A DNA stretch of 64,000 nucleotides from Prosthecodimorpha staleyi. GTDB taxonomy: Bacteria; Pseudomonadota; Alphaproteobacteria; Rhizobiales; Ancalomicrobiaceae. The stretch is from positions 316,902-380,901 of the forward strand of contig NZ_JAHHZF010000001.1 of the NCBI RefSeq assembly GCF_018729455.1, written 5' to 3'. Shown piece after piece: positions 33,892 to 42,032 of the stretch (within the stretch, counting starts at the first letter, position 1; each line of letters starts with the position of its first letter). A program made the translations under genes and the position numbers. Below the pieces are notes generated by a model. That model searched no databases and was not told the DNA's origin. It was given only the letters and a program-made list of their open reading frames with translations.

Positions 33892-35100
33892 TCAGTTCTC
33901 GTCGAACTGCGCTGAAACGGCTTCGAACGCGGTGAAGCGGCCTTCCAGGTGTCCCGACCGCCGATAATGCTGCACGGGATCGATGCCGGCCGCCAGGACA
34001 TCGCGATTGAGCAATAGGTAGTGCACCGGATCGAAGGTTTCGCGTGTCGGCGTCAGGCTTCGCGTATATCTGTCGATGCTCTGGTCCGGATTGACCGATT
34101 TCGCGATCTCCTCCAACGCCATCCGCAAGAGCTCGGCGCTCTCCACACAGGCCGCCTCGACAGTGTTGCCAGCCGGACGCGGCCCGGCGACAGTGTCATC
34201 GACGGCCGGATTTCCGACATTGGAGATCAGACGTCGGAGCATCTCCTGGCACGTCGGACTTTCAAGCCGTCCGGCATTCTCGGCAAGCACCCGGCGAAAG
34301 ACATCGAGCACTCTCGCACGGTCGACGCTGTCCTCGTCGCTGGCTGCATCCGGATTCGAACGGATCCAGCGATTGCTGATGCGGGTCGCCAGTCCATCGT
34401 CACGAAATACCGAATTGACCCCTCGCAGAATTTGCAGTTCGGGGCCGGTCAAGGATCGATTGACGACCTGCTCGGGAATGGCTTCCGCCAGACGCGGATC
34501 CTCCCCAAGGGCGCTCAGCAATGCACCGAGAAGGCCCGATTGCCGATAGTCCAAGACATGCACAATGTTGGGTATGCCTCCGATCACCGATAGCTGAGCG
34601 ACGAGCTGTTTGCTGAAGATCTCGAAGAACGTCTCGTCATACTCTCCAGAATAAGAGCGTCGTTTGACTTTCTGGTGGTAGCTTGCACGGCACAGCCGCT
34701 CAAAAGGCCGCACGAAGACCAAGATCTCGACCGATCGCGCATGCGAGCCGAGGATTTCGAGCAGACAGGCCATCCGTTGCGGCGGCGCCCAACTGAAGAG
34801 CTCGCTTGAAATCAACAGATTGGGCTTGGAGTTATCCGCCGCGTCCAAAATGTCCCGCAGACGCTGCGACACGGTCTCCGCGGCGACGTCCGAAACATTA
34901 TTCACCGACAATTGAGCGGCAACGAACTGACCGTTTCCAGACTGAATGCGCCCGAAGTCCTCGTTTTGATCCAAGACCGGATAACTGGTATGAATCATTA
35001 CACTCTGATGGGAAAGCAAATCCAGAGCGTTCTGCAGATAAGTGCTTCCGGTCTTCGGCATTCCAACATGCAGGTAAATTTTATTATACATGACCGACAT
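33892..35100 (-). CDS. Sulfotransferase-like protein with C-terminal glycan-associated tail motif
   Basis: 402 aa. The N-terminus has the 5'-phosphosulfate-binding loop YLHVGMPKTGSTYLQNAL (about residues 9-26) and a later VFVRPFERLCRASYHQKVK, the counterpart of the 3'-phosphate site. The last ~40 residues carry FDPVHYLLLNRDVLAAG and HYRRSGHLEGR, a motif usually seen as repeats in glycan-modifying proteins of alphaproteobacteria. The gene is less GC-rich than its neighbours (for example 34900-35095), which suggests transfer. ATGs at 35100 and 35091 are both possible. It is a lone gene opposite the aminotransferase operon and upstream of glmS. Confidence 0.72.
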   Translation of the reverse strand: MSVMYNKIYLHVGMPKTGSTYLQNALDLLSHQSVMIHTSYPVLDQNEDFGRIQSGNGQFVAAQLSVNNVSDVAAETVSQRLRDILDAADNSKPNLLISSELFSWAPPQRMACLLEILGSHARSVEILVFVRPFERLCRASYHQKVKRRSYSGEYDETFFEIFSKQLVAQLSVIGGIPNIVHVLDYRQSGLLGALLSALGEDPRLAEAIPEQVVNRSLTGPELQILRGVNSVFRDDGLATRISNRWIRSNPDAASDEDSVDRARVLDVFRRVLAENAGRLESPTCQEMLRRLISNVGNPAVDDTVAGPRPAGNTVEAACVESAELLRMALEEIAKSVNPDQSIDRYTRSLTPTRETFDPVHYLLLNRDVLAAGIDPVQHYRRSGHLEGRFTAFEAVSAQFDEN

Positions 35101-35292
35101 CCGGACGACCGACTTCCGAAGGCATCATAGCCTGCAAGAGTGCGCTCGTCTCGGGGGATGTCAGCGTGGATGTTCTCGGTGACAAGGGCCGCCCCCAATC
35201 CGATCGAAGCCTCTTGGATGGCACCAGGCGGCCAAACGCGTCGATCGGCGAGGCGCCGGCGCGACCGGTCCAAGAAGGGGTTGGCGCACCCA

Positions 35293-35331
35293 GTCCCGGC
35301 TCCGAAGGCTCTCCCCGGACCAGACCGGGAC
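35293..35331 (-). terminator. Possible weak hairpin after glmS
   Basis: On the minus strand GTCCCGG and CCGGGAC bracket a 25-base loop that itself can fold (AGCCTTCGG). It starts about 5 bp after the glmS stop. No T-run follows, so this is only a candidate. Confidence 0.3.
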
Positions 35332-35335
35332 GCCC

Positions 35336-37165
35336 CTACTCGACCGTGACGGACTTGGCCAGGTTGCGGGGCTGGTCGACGTCGGTGCCCATGATCACGG
35401 CGGTATGGTAGGCGAGCAGCTGGACGGGAATCGCGTAGATCATCGGGGTCACGGTCGCCGGCATGGCGGGCAAGACGATGGTCTCGACCGCGTCGACGGT
35501 GGCGGCCTCGGCGCCGGCGGCGTCGGTGATCAGGATGATGCGGCCGCCGCGGGCGGCAACCTCCTGCATGTTGGAGACGGTCTTGTCGAAGACGCGGTCA
35601 TGCGGCGCGATGACCACGACCGGCATCTTGTCGTCGATCAGCGCGATCGGCCCGTGCTTGAGCTCGCCGGCGGCATAGCCCTCGGCATGGATGTAGCTGA
35701 TTTCCTTGAGCTTCAGCGCGCCCTCCAGCGCGAGCGGAAAGGACGTGCCGCGGCCCAGATAGAGCACGTCGCGGGCCTTGGCGATGGTCTTGGCGAGCCG
35801 CTCGATCTGCGGCTCCAGCCGCAGGGCCTGGGCGGCGAGGCGCGGGATCTCGGCGAGCGCGGAGACCAGCGCCTGCTCGTCGGCGTCGGTCAGGACGCCG
35901 CGTGCCCGCCCCGCCGCCACCGCCAGGCAGGCCAGGGTCGACAACTGGCAGGTGAAGGCCTTGGTCGAGGCGACGCCGATCTCAGGCCCGGCGAGCGTCG
36001 GCAGGACCACGTCGGCCTCGCGCGCGATGGTCGAGGTGGTGACGTTGACGACCGCCGCGATCGCCTGGCCCTGCGCCTTGCAGTAGCGCAGCGAGGCCAG
36101 CGTGTCGGCGGTCTCGCCGGACTGGGAGACGAAGATGGCCAGACCGTTCTGCGGCAGCGGCGCCTCGCGGTAGCGGAATTCCGAGGCGACATCGATGTCG
36201 ACCGAGATCCGGGCCAGCCGCTCGAACCAGTATTTGGCGACGAGACCGGCATAGTAGGCCGTGCCGCAGGCCGAGATCGAGATCCGATCGAGCGTCTTCC
36301 AGTCGAACGGCAGGTGCGCCGGCAGGGCGGTGCGGCCCGTGGTGAAATCCAGATACTGGCCGAGCGTGCGGCTCATGACCTCCGGCTGCTCGTGGATCTC
36401 CTTGGCCATGAAGTGACGGTAGTTGCCGCGGTCGACCAGGAAGGCGGAGGCGGCCGAGATGACCATCCCGCGCGTGACCGGCACGTCGTGCTCGTCGAAG
36501 ATGCGCGCGCCGGCACGGTCGATCACGACCCAGTCGCCCTCTTCCAGATAGGTGACCTTGTCGGTGAAGGGCGCGAGCGCGATGGCGTCGGAGCCGAGAT
36601 ACATCTCGCCGTCGCCATGGCCGACCGCCAGCGGCGAACCGCGTCGGGCGCCGATCAGGAGGTCCGGATGGCCGGGAAACAGAAAGGCGAGCGAGAAGGC
36701 GCCGGTCAACCGCTTCAGCGACTGCGCGACCGCCTGTTCGGGCGTGGCGCCCTCGTCGATCGCCTGGGAGACCAGGTGGGCGACCACCTCGGTATCGGTA
36801 TCGGAGGCGAAGACGCGGCCCTTGGCCTTCAATTCGTCCTTCAGCTCGCGGAAATTCTCGATGATGCCGTTATGAACCACCGCGACCTTGTCGGTCGCAT
36901 GCGGATGGGCGTTCGATTCGGTCGGCGCGCCGTGGGTCGCCCAGCGGGTATGGCCGATGCCGATCAGGCCGGCGAGCGGGCTTTTCTGCAGCTTGTCGTC
37001 GAGGTTGCGCAGCTTGCCCTCGGCGCGGCGGCGGGCGAAGGCGCCGTCCGGCTCGATCGTGGCGACGCCGGCGGAATCATAGCCGCGATATTCGAGCCGC
37101 TTCAGCGCGTCGACCATGAGCGGCGCGACCGGTTTGCGGCCGACGATCCCGACGATTCCACACAT
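35336..37165 (-). CDS. glmS: Glutamine-fructose-6-phosphate aminotransferase (isomerizing)
   Basis: 609 aa, full length. The N-terminal glutaminase domain starts with the catalytic Cys2 (MCGIVGIVG) and has GHTRWATHGAP and NGIIENF. Two SIS domains follow (ISACGTAYYAGLVAKYW, FVSQSGETADTLASLR, GRGTSFPLALEGALKLKE), and the protein ends in QPRNLAKSVTVE, as expected for the C-terminal active-site tail. It makes glucosamine-6-phosphate, the first step to UDP-GlcNAc for peptidoglycan and LPS. GGGAG lies before the ATG. glmU is 1.3 kb upstream on the same strand with an inserted plus-strand transporter gene between. No glmS ribozyme was recognised. Confidence 0.97.
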   Translation of the reverse strand: MCGIVGIVGRKPVAPLMVDALKRLEYRGYDSAGVATIEPDGAFARRRAEGKLRNLDDKLQKSPLAGLIGIGHTRWATHGAPTESNAHPHATDKVAVVHNGIIENFRELKDELKAKGRVFASDTDTEVVAHLVSQAIDEGATPEQAVAQSLKRLTGAFSLAFLFPGHPDLLIGARRGSPLAVGHGDGEMYLGSDAIALAPFTDKVTYLEEGDWVVIDRAGARIFDEHDVPVTRGMVISAASAFLVDRGNYRHFMAKEIHEQPEVMSRTLGQYLDFTTGRTALPAHLPFDWKTLDRISISACGTAYYAGLVAKYWFERLARISVDIDVASEFRYREAPLPQNGLAIFVSQSGETADTLASLRYCKAQGQAIAAVVNVTTSTIAREADVVLPTLAGPEIGVASTKAFTCQLSTLACLAVAAGRARGVLTDADEQALVSALAEIPRLAAQALRLEPQIERLAKTIAKARDVLYLGRGTSFPLALEGALKLKEISYIHAEGYAAGELKHGPIALIDDKMPVVVIAPHDRVFDKTVSNMQEVAARGGRIILITDAAGAEAATVDAVETIVLPAMPATVTPMIYAIPVQLLAYHTAVIMGTDVDQPRNLAKSVTVE

Positions 37166-37516
37166 GGCAGGGCTCCCGTTTCGTGGCGGTCAGGCCCTCC
37201 TGATAGCGGACGGGCCGGCCGGCGCGACAATCACATTCGATGTCGGATCGTGACAGCACGGATCCGGTCCTGGCCGAACCGGGCGCCGACGGCCGATTCC
37301 GGTTTCGCACGGGTACTATAGGGGCGACCGGATAAGAAGCGGTTAGGGATCGTCGGCCGACCGTCCGCATCGCCCGGAGGACGATCCCGGCGCCGGACCC
37401 GGGGAGCCGCGGGCCGGGGGCCGTCATGCCGATCCGGCATAGACGATATCCCATAGATCGGTCTCGCGCCGGAGCGGCGCTCGCGTATGGTCGCGCACCC
37501 GAAGCCGAGGCGCGCC
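37166..37516. other. 351-bp divergent gap between glmS and an EamA transporter gene
   Basis: No gene is supported. It must hold the glmS promoter (minus) and the transporter promoter (plus). A 9-bp inverted repeat, GGGATCGTC at 37346-37354 and GACGATCCC at 37380-37388, lies in the middle, and ATGCCG/CGGCAT lies at about 37427-37443. Neither has been tied to a regulator. Confidence 0.4.
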
Positions 37517-38437
37517 ATGACCGAGATCCCGATCGAGACGGCCCCGCCGCGCGCCCGCTACCTGGCCGGCGCACTCTACGGCCTCGGCGCCATCGCGATC
37601 TGGTCGAGCTGGATGGCGATCACCCGGCTCGGCATCACGACGACGCTGACCACCCTCGACATCGTCATGCTGCGCTTCGTGACCGCCGGCATCATCCTGG
37701 CGCCGGTCTTGATGAAGCGCGGCCTCGCGGTCGACCGGCTCGGTTGGCCGCGGATCGCGATCTTCGTCGTCTGCGCCGGCGCCCCCTATGGCGTCCTGGC
37801 GGCCGGCGGTCTGCGCTTCGCCCCGGTCGCCCATGGCGGCATCCTGATTCCCGGCGTGATGCCGCTGTTCGTCGCACTGCTCTCCGCGCTCCTGTTCCGG
37901 GAACGCTTCTCGGCCGCGCGCAAGACCGGCTACGGTCTGATTCTCATCGGGATCCTGGTGATCGCCGGCCTGACCGCCTTGACGCCGGGGGAAACCAAGA
38001 CAATCGGCCATCTCCTGTTCCTGTCGGCCGCCTTCGTGTGGGCCTGCTACACGGTGGCGCTGCGCGGCATCGCGATCGATCCTCTGCATGCCGCCGCAAT
38101 CATCTCGGTCGGCTCGGCGATCCTGTTCCTGCCCTTCTATCTCGCCATCCACGGCTTCGCGCCGCTCGGCGCCTCGGCCGGGGAACTCATCTTCCAGGCG
38201 ATCTTTCAGGGCGTCGTCGCGACGATCCTGTCGCTGGTCCTGTTCGCCAAGGCGGTCTCGATCCTCGGCCCCTCGTCGGGCGCGGCCTTCGGGGCGCTGG
38301 TGCCGGCCGTCTCGACGTTGCTCGCCATCCCGATCCTCGGCGAGATCCCCGCCCCGCTCGACTGGTTCGGCATTCTGGCGGTCACGCTCGGCGTCTATCT
38401 GGCCAGCGGCGGACCGCTGCCGCGCTTGCGGCGCTGA
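37517..38437 (+). CDS. EamA-family (DMT superfamily) transporter
   Basis: 306 aa with ten hydrophobic segments in two EamA halves (GLGAIAIWSSWMAITRLG starts the first; FLSAAFVWACYTVALRG starts the second). Family blocks VAHGGILIPGVMPLFVALLSALLFRERF and GAAFGALVPAVSTLLAIPILGE are present. Such proteins export amino acids or other small metabolites through the inner membrane; the substrate is not readable. The ATG at 37517 follows GAGG. It is convergent with glmU (6-bp gap) and splits the glmU/glmS neighbourhood. Confidence 0.9.
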   Translation: MTEIPIETAPPRARYLAGALYGLGAIAIWSSWMAITRLGITTTLTTLDIVMLRFVTAGIILAPVLMKRGLAVDRLGWPRIAIFVVCAGAPYGVLAAGGLRFAPVAHGGILIPGVMPLFVALLSALLFRERFSAARKTGYGLILIGILVIAGLTALTPGETKTIGHLLFLSAAFVWACYTVALRGIAIDPLHAAAIISVGSAILFLPFYLAIHGFAPLGASAGELIFQAIFQGVVATILSLVLFAKAVSILGPSSGAAFGALVPAVSTLLAIPILGEIPAPLDWFGILAVTLGVYLASGGPLPRLRR

Positions 38438-38443
38438 GCCGGA

Positions 38444-39796
38444 TCAGCGCTTCGCCTTCTCGGCCTTCATCCGCTCGCGGAAGGCGCGCGCCCAGCCTTC
38501 GCGGATCTCCTGCCGGCCGCGGCCGACCGCCAGCGCATCGGCCGGGACATCGTGGGTGACCACGCTGCCGGAGCCGACATAGGCGCCGTCGCCAATCCGG
38601 ACCGGCGCCACCAGCGAGGAATTGGAGCCAACGAAGGCGCCCGCCCCGATCTCGGTCTTGTACTTGCCGTAGCCGTCATAATTGCAGGTGATGGTGCCGG
38701 CGCCGATATTGGTTTTCGCGCCGACACGGGCATCGCCGATATAGGACAGGTGATTGGCCTTGGCGCCGTCGCCGATGACCGCGTTCTTGACCTCGACGAA
38801 ATTGCCGATATGCGCCTCGCGGCCGATCTCCGCGCCCGGCCGGAGCCGTGCATAGGGGCCGATCACCGCCCCCTCGGCGACGCGCGCGCCTTCGAGATGC
38901 GAGAAGGCGCGAATGCGCGCGCCGGCCTCGACGACCACGCCCGGGCCGAAGACCACGTTCGGCTCGACCACCACGTCGCGGCCGAGCGCGGTGTCGATGG
39001 CGAAGAACACCGTCTCGGGCGCGATCAGCGTCACCCCCGCGGCGAGCGCGGCGCGACGGCGGCGCTCCTGGAACAGCCGCTCGCACTCGGCCAATTGGGC
39101 GCGGTCGTTGACGCCGAGCACCTCGCGGCCGTCGCCCTCCACCGCCGCGACGCGCAAGCCCCGCCGCGACGCGATCTCGACCGCATCGGTCAGGTAGAAT
39201 TCGCCCTTGGCGTTGGCATTGCCGATCGCATCGAGCAGCGACAGCATGGTGGCGCCGCGGAAGCCCATGATGCCGGAATTGCAGAAGGTGACGGCGCGCT
39301 CGGCCGGGGTCGCGTCCTTTTCCTCGCGGATGGCGACAAGCCGATCGCCCTCGGTCAGCAGGCGGCCGTAGCCGGTCGGACGATCGATGCGGAAGCCGAG
39401 CACGGCGACATCGGCGCCGGCCTCCAGCGTGCAGCGGACGCGGTCCAGCGTCTCGGGCGTGACCAGAGGCGTGTCGCCGAAGAGCACCAGTACCTCGGCC
39501 GCGCCCTGCTCGATCGCCGCGCGCGCCACCAGCACCGCATGCGCGGTGCCGCGCCGTTCGGTCTGGGTGAAGATCGCGGCCCCCGGCGCCGCCTTGTGGA
39601 CCGCCTCGGCGACCGCCGTCATGCCGGGGCCGACCACGACGGCGAGCCGGTCCGCCCCTGCCCCGCGCGCCGCGGCGACGACATGACCGACCATGCTGCG
39701 GCCGCCGATCTCGTGCAGAACCTTCGGGATCTCGGAGCGCATGCGCGTTCCCTCTCCGGCGGCGAGCACGATCATCAGGCAGGAGCGGGCGGACAT
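38444..39796 (-). CDS. glmU: Bifunctional UDP-N-acetylglucosamine pyrophosphorylase / glucosamine-1-phosphate acetyltransferase
   Basis: 450 aa. The N-terminal nucleotidyltransferase has [20 protein letters not shown] and [13 protein letters not shown]. The C-terminal left-handed beta helix has hexapeptide repeats ending in [36 protein letters not shown] and [20 protein letters not shown]. It acetylates glucosamine-1-phosphate and then forms UDP-GlcNAc. GGAG lies 8 bp before the ATG at 39796. With glmS it supplies the cell's UDP-GlcNAc. Confidence 0.97.
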   Translation of the reverse strand: MSARSCLMIVLAAGEGTRMRSEIPKVLHEIGGRSMVGHVVAAARGAGADRLAVVVGPGMTAVAEAVHKAAPGAAIFTQTERRGTAHAVLVARAAIEQGAAEVLVLFGDTPLVTPETLDRVRCTLEAGADVAVLGFRIDRPTGYGRLLTEGDRLVAIREEKDATPAERAVTFCNSGIMGFRGATMLSLLDAIGNANAKGEFYLTDAVEIASRRGLRVAAVEGDGREVLGVNDRAQLAECERLFQERRRRAALAAGVTLIAPETVFFAIDTALGRDVVVEPNVVFGPGVVVEAGARIRAFSHLEGARVAEGAVIGPYARLRPGAEIGREAHIGNFVEVKNAVIGDGAKANHLSYIGDARVGAKTNIGAGTITCNYDGYGKYKTEIGAGAFVGSNSSLVAPVRIGDGAYVGSGSVVTHDVPADALAVGRGRQEIREGWARAFRERMKAEKAKR

Positions 39797-39854
39797 GGGG
39801 GGATCTCCGGCAGGATCAGACGGCCGGCATGTCGAGCATGCGGGGCCGCGCCGG

Positions 39855-40634
39855 TCAAGGGCGCTGCGACGGTCGGTTCGGAGCAGAACCGCGGGACGCC
39901 GCCCGGCGCAGGCGCCGGATGGGGCGTCGGATCACCCGCCGGACGGACTTGGAGGCACGGCGAAGACGATCGACCGCCGCCACCCACGGCGAGTGATTGA
40001 TCCGCACCGCGCCGCACCGTTTCAGCCAAGCCCGCTCGTGGGCGATGTGGTGCTCCCGCCAGAAGGGGCGATGCGAACCGGAAAAGCCGACCGCTACGAA
40101 GGTGGTCGACAGGCCCGCCCGCGCCGCGAAGTCCTGCATTCCCTTCAGCGTCAGGAGACCGGTCGTGGGGGTCACCGGCCGATCCGGAAAGGGGGACGGG
40201 TCAAGCCATTCCGATTCCAGCCACGGCACGGCCGCGACCGCGACGGCCTCGCCGCCGCCGGCGAGGGCTTCCAGAACCTCGGTGCTGAGCCGGCCCGACG
40301 CGACCGCGTCATTGAAGGCCAGGATGATTGTGGCGCCGCCCCCCCGGTCGCGTGCGACGTCACCGGCGGGGGGAAAGCCGAAGAAGATGCCGGTGTCCGC
40401 TTTCTCGCGATAAACGAACACCTTGCGGGCCGCCACCGACGCGAGGCGTTCGGCATGGATCGTCTTATTGAACTGCACGATCATGTCGTCCGGCCCGATC
40501 TGAAGGCGCCGGATGTCGGAGGCCGTGATCAAGGGATTGTTGGCGATCAGGTAGACCTTGCCGTGATGCCCCTCGAGAAGCAGCGCCCAAGCATCGTCAT
40601 CGACAGGCATGCCACCGAACGCTGCGCTACACAT
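39855..40634 (-). CDS. Putative GT29-like (sialyltransferase-like) glycosyltransferase
   Basis: 259 aa. Blocks [45 protein letters not shown] and [18 protein letters not shown]...ERAWLKRC follow the order seen in bacterial glycosyltransferase family 29 proteins: a nucleotide-sugar strand, D-x-V-x-x-F-N, then a late Gly-Phe and His. The C-terminus is a basic tail. The call is by eye and is uncertain. The ATG at 40634 follows AGGAAG and is preferred over 40706. It lies 58 bp after glmU on the other side of glmU's start, same strand, so it may be transcribed into glmU. Confidence 0.5.
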   Translation of the reverse strand: MCSAAFGGMPVDDDAWALLLEGHHGKVYLIANNPLITASDIRRLQIGPDDMIVQFNKTIHAERLASVAARKVFVYREKADTGIFFGFPPAGDVARDRGGGATIILAFNDAVASGRLSTEVLEALAGGGEAVAVAAVPWLESEWLDPSPFPDRPVTPTTGLLTLKGMQDFAARAGLSTTFVAVGFSGSHRPFWREHHIAHERAWLKRCGAVRINHSPWVAAVDRLRRASKSVRRVIRRPIRRLRRAASRGSAPNRPSQRP

Positions 40635-40777
40635 ACAACTTCCTGAATTTGCGACCAACCAAACTCTGTTACGGCAAAGAAAACCGCCGACATATCGAGA
40701 AAGCAACGGATTTTACGATTGATTACCAGGTTTTGCACATTCCGACACGGCCGTTCAGGCGTCTCCGAACCGCCCGC
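40635..40777. other. AT-richer gap upstream of the GT29-like gene
   Basis: About 140 bp between the ornithine cyclodeaminase-family stop and the GT29-like start, both on the minus strand. It is AT-richer than average (40640-40740), as expected of a promoter, with no distinct repeat. Confidence 0.35.
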
Positions 40778-41731
40778 TCAGGCGGCGCCGGCCCGCTCGT
40801 AGAAGGCGATCGCGGTCATCAGGTCGAGATGGCCGCCGCCGGCATTCTTGAACACGGTGATCTCGGACACTTCCCGCCGACCCGGCACCGTGCCGCGGCA
40901 GAGTTCGAACAGGTCGCCGGCGATGTCCTGCGCTCCGATCACTCCGGCGGCGATCGGGCCGGCCACGTCGCCGCAATCGGCTAGCGTGAAGCGGCGCGTG
41001 TCGACCCAGAGCCGGCCGCGGCGGATGGTCTCGTCGTCGGCCTCGCGCATCGCTGCGGTGAAGCCGCCGACCAGGTCGACATGCGTGCCGGGGCGCAGGC
41101 GGGCGCCCTCGACGATCGGAACCGTCGACCCGGTCACGGTCGTGACGATGTCGGCCTGCGCGACCGCCGCGCCCGCATCGGCGACCGTCTCGGCCGCGAC
41201 ATCGAGCGCCTGGCGCAGATGCGCCGCGAGGGCTTCGGCGCGCGCCGCATTCCGGTTCCAGATCAGAACGCGATCGATCCTCGGCCGCACGGTACGCAGC
41301 GCCGCGACCTGCCAGGGCGCCTGCGCGCCGGCGCCGAGCACCGCCAGCACGCGCGCATCCGGCCGCGCCAGATGGTCGGCGGCGAGCGCCGAATCGGCGG
41401 CCGTCTTCATGGTGGTCAGCGCCGACCCGGTCAGCGTGGCGAGCGGCCGGCCGTCGCGGCCGTCGAACAGGACATAGACGGTGGCGTTGGTCGGCTTGCC
41501 GGCGTCCGGATTGGCCGGGAAGACGGAGACCATCTTGACGCCGGCATAGCCGCCGAAGCGCCAGGCCGGCCAGACCAGCAGGTGGTTCGGCGGCGCGCCG
41601 GCAGGACCGGGCTCGGTCAGGAGGACCCTCTCGACCAGATCGACCCCATCGACATGGCCCCGCCGCAGGGCCTCGATCAGCCGCCCAAATCCGAGCGCCT
41701 TCGCCAGAATGTCGCAGTCAAGCGTCAGCAT
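40778..41731 (-). CDS. Ornithine cyclodeaminase / mu-crystallin family protein
   Basis: 317 aa. The family pattern is clear: GGYAGVKMVSVFPANP (with the substrate Lys), TNATVYVLFDGRDGRPLATL, the NAD(P)-binding VLAVLGAGAQAPWQVAAL and VFKNAGGGHLDLMTA at the end. In the block that normally reads LRTAA the sequence is MKTAA, so a conserved Arg is Lys, which may shift substrate choice. Members are ornithine cyclodeaminases, alanine or pyrroline-2-carboxylate (imine) reductases. The ATG at 41731 follows CGGAG. It is divergent from the peptide-type binding protein at 42033, with shared inverted repeats between them. Confidence 0.86.
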   Translation of the reverse strand: MLTLDCDILAKALGFGRLIEALRRGHVDGVDLVERVLLTEPGPAGAPPNHLLVWPAWRFGGYAGVKMVSVFPANPDAGKPTNATVYVLFDGRDGRPLATLTGSALTTMKTAADSALAADHLARPDARVLAVLGAGAQAPWQVAALRTVRPRIDRVLIWNRNAARAEALAAHLRQALDVAAETVADAGAAVAQADIVTTVTGSTVPIVEGARLRPGTHVDLVGGFTAAMREADDETIRRGRLWVDTRRFTLADCGDVAGPIAAGVIGAQDIAGDLFELCRGTVPGRREVSEITVFKNAGGGHLDLMTAIAFYERAGAA

Positions 41732-42032
41732 GTCGAACTCCGGCAAGCCAGCCCTCGCTAAGTGGCGCCAGTCTGGTCCAGGCTGGCCACGCTCGGCAAG
41801 TCGCAACTCGACTGCACGACAGTCGAGTGCTCATCTTTTTATCGCATGCTTTGTATTCGTGCCGTGTATTGCGGCGCAATATTTCAGTCGCGTTTGCGAC
41901 ATCGCCGTCGCAAAAGATTAAACCTAGAAAACCCAACACAAGTCGCCCGAATTCATCTCGACAGACCCGCAGAATGTGCATAGGCTGCGCGGCAGCCGCA
42001 AAGGCAGATCAACGGGAGAGGGCGAATTCTCT
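41732..42032. other. 301-bp divergent promoter region, AT-rich with inverted repeats
   Basis: It separates the ornithine cyclodeaminase-family gene (minus) from the peptide-type binding protein gene (plus). 41830-41950 is the most AT-rich part. The inverted repeats at 41762-41828 lie at the cyclodeaminase side. Confidence 0.5.
41806..41828. promoter_or_regulatory. 9-bp inverted repeat in the divergent promoter region, possible operator
   Basis: ACTCGACTG, five bases, CAGTCGAGT is a perfect 9-bp inverted repeat 75 bp upstream of the cyclodeaminase start, with TTTTT a few bases to the right. A second imperfect repeat (GTGG.CCAG / CTGG.CCAC, 41762-41790) lies next to it. The place and symmetry fit a dimeric regulator acting on both genes. 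A weak plus-strand attenuator is an alternative. Confidence 0.45.

Noticed and set aside
35101-35335. tRNA or small RNA gene before glmS
   Set aside because: No cloverleaf, anticodon arm or promoter-terminator pair could be recognised.
37166-37516. glmS ribozyme upstream of glmS
   Set aside because: This ribozyme belongs mainly to Gram-positive bacteria and its core was not seen here.
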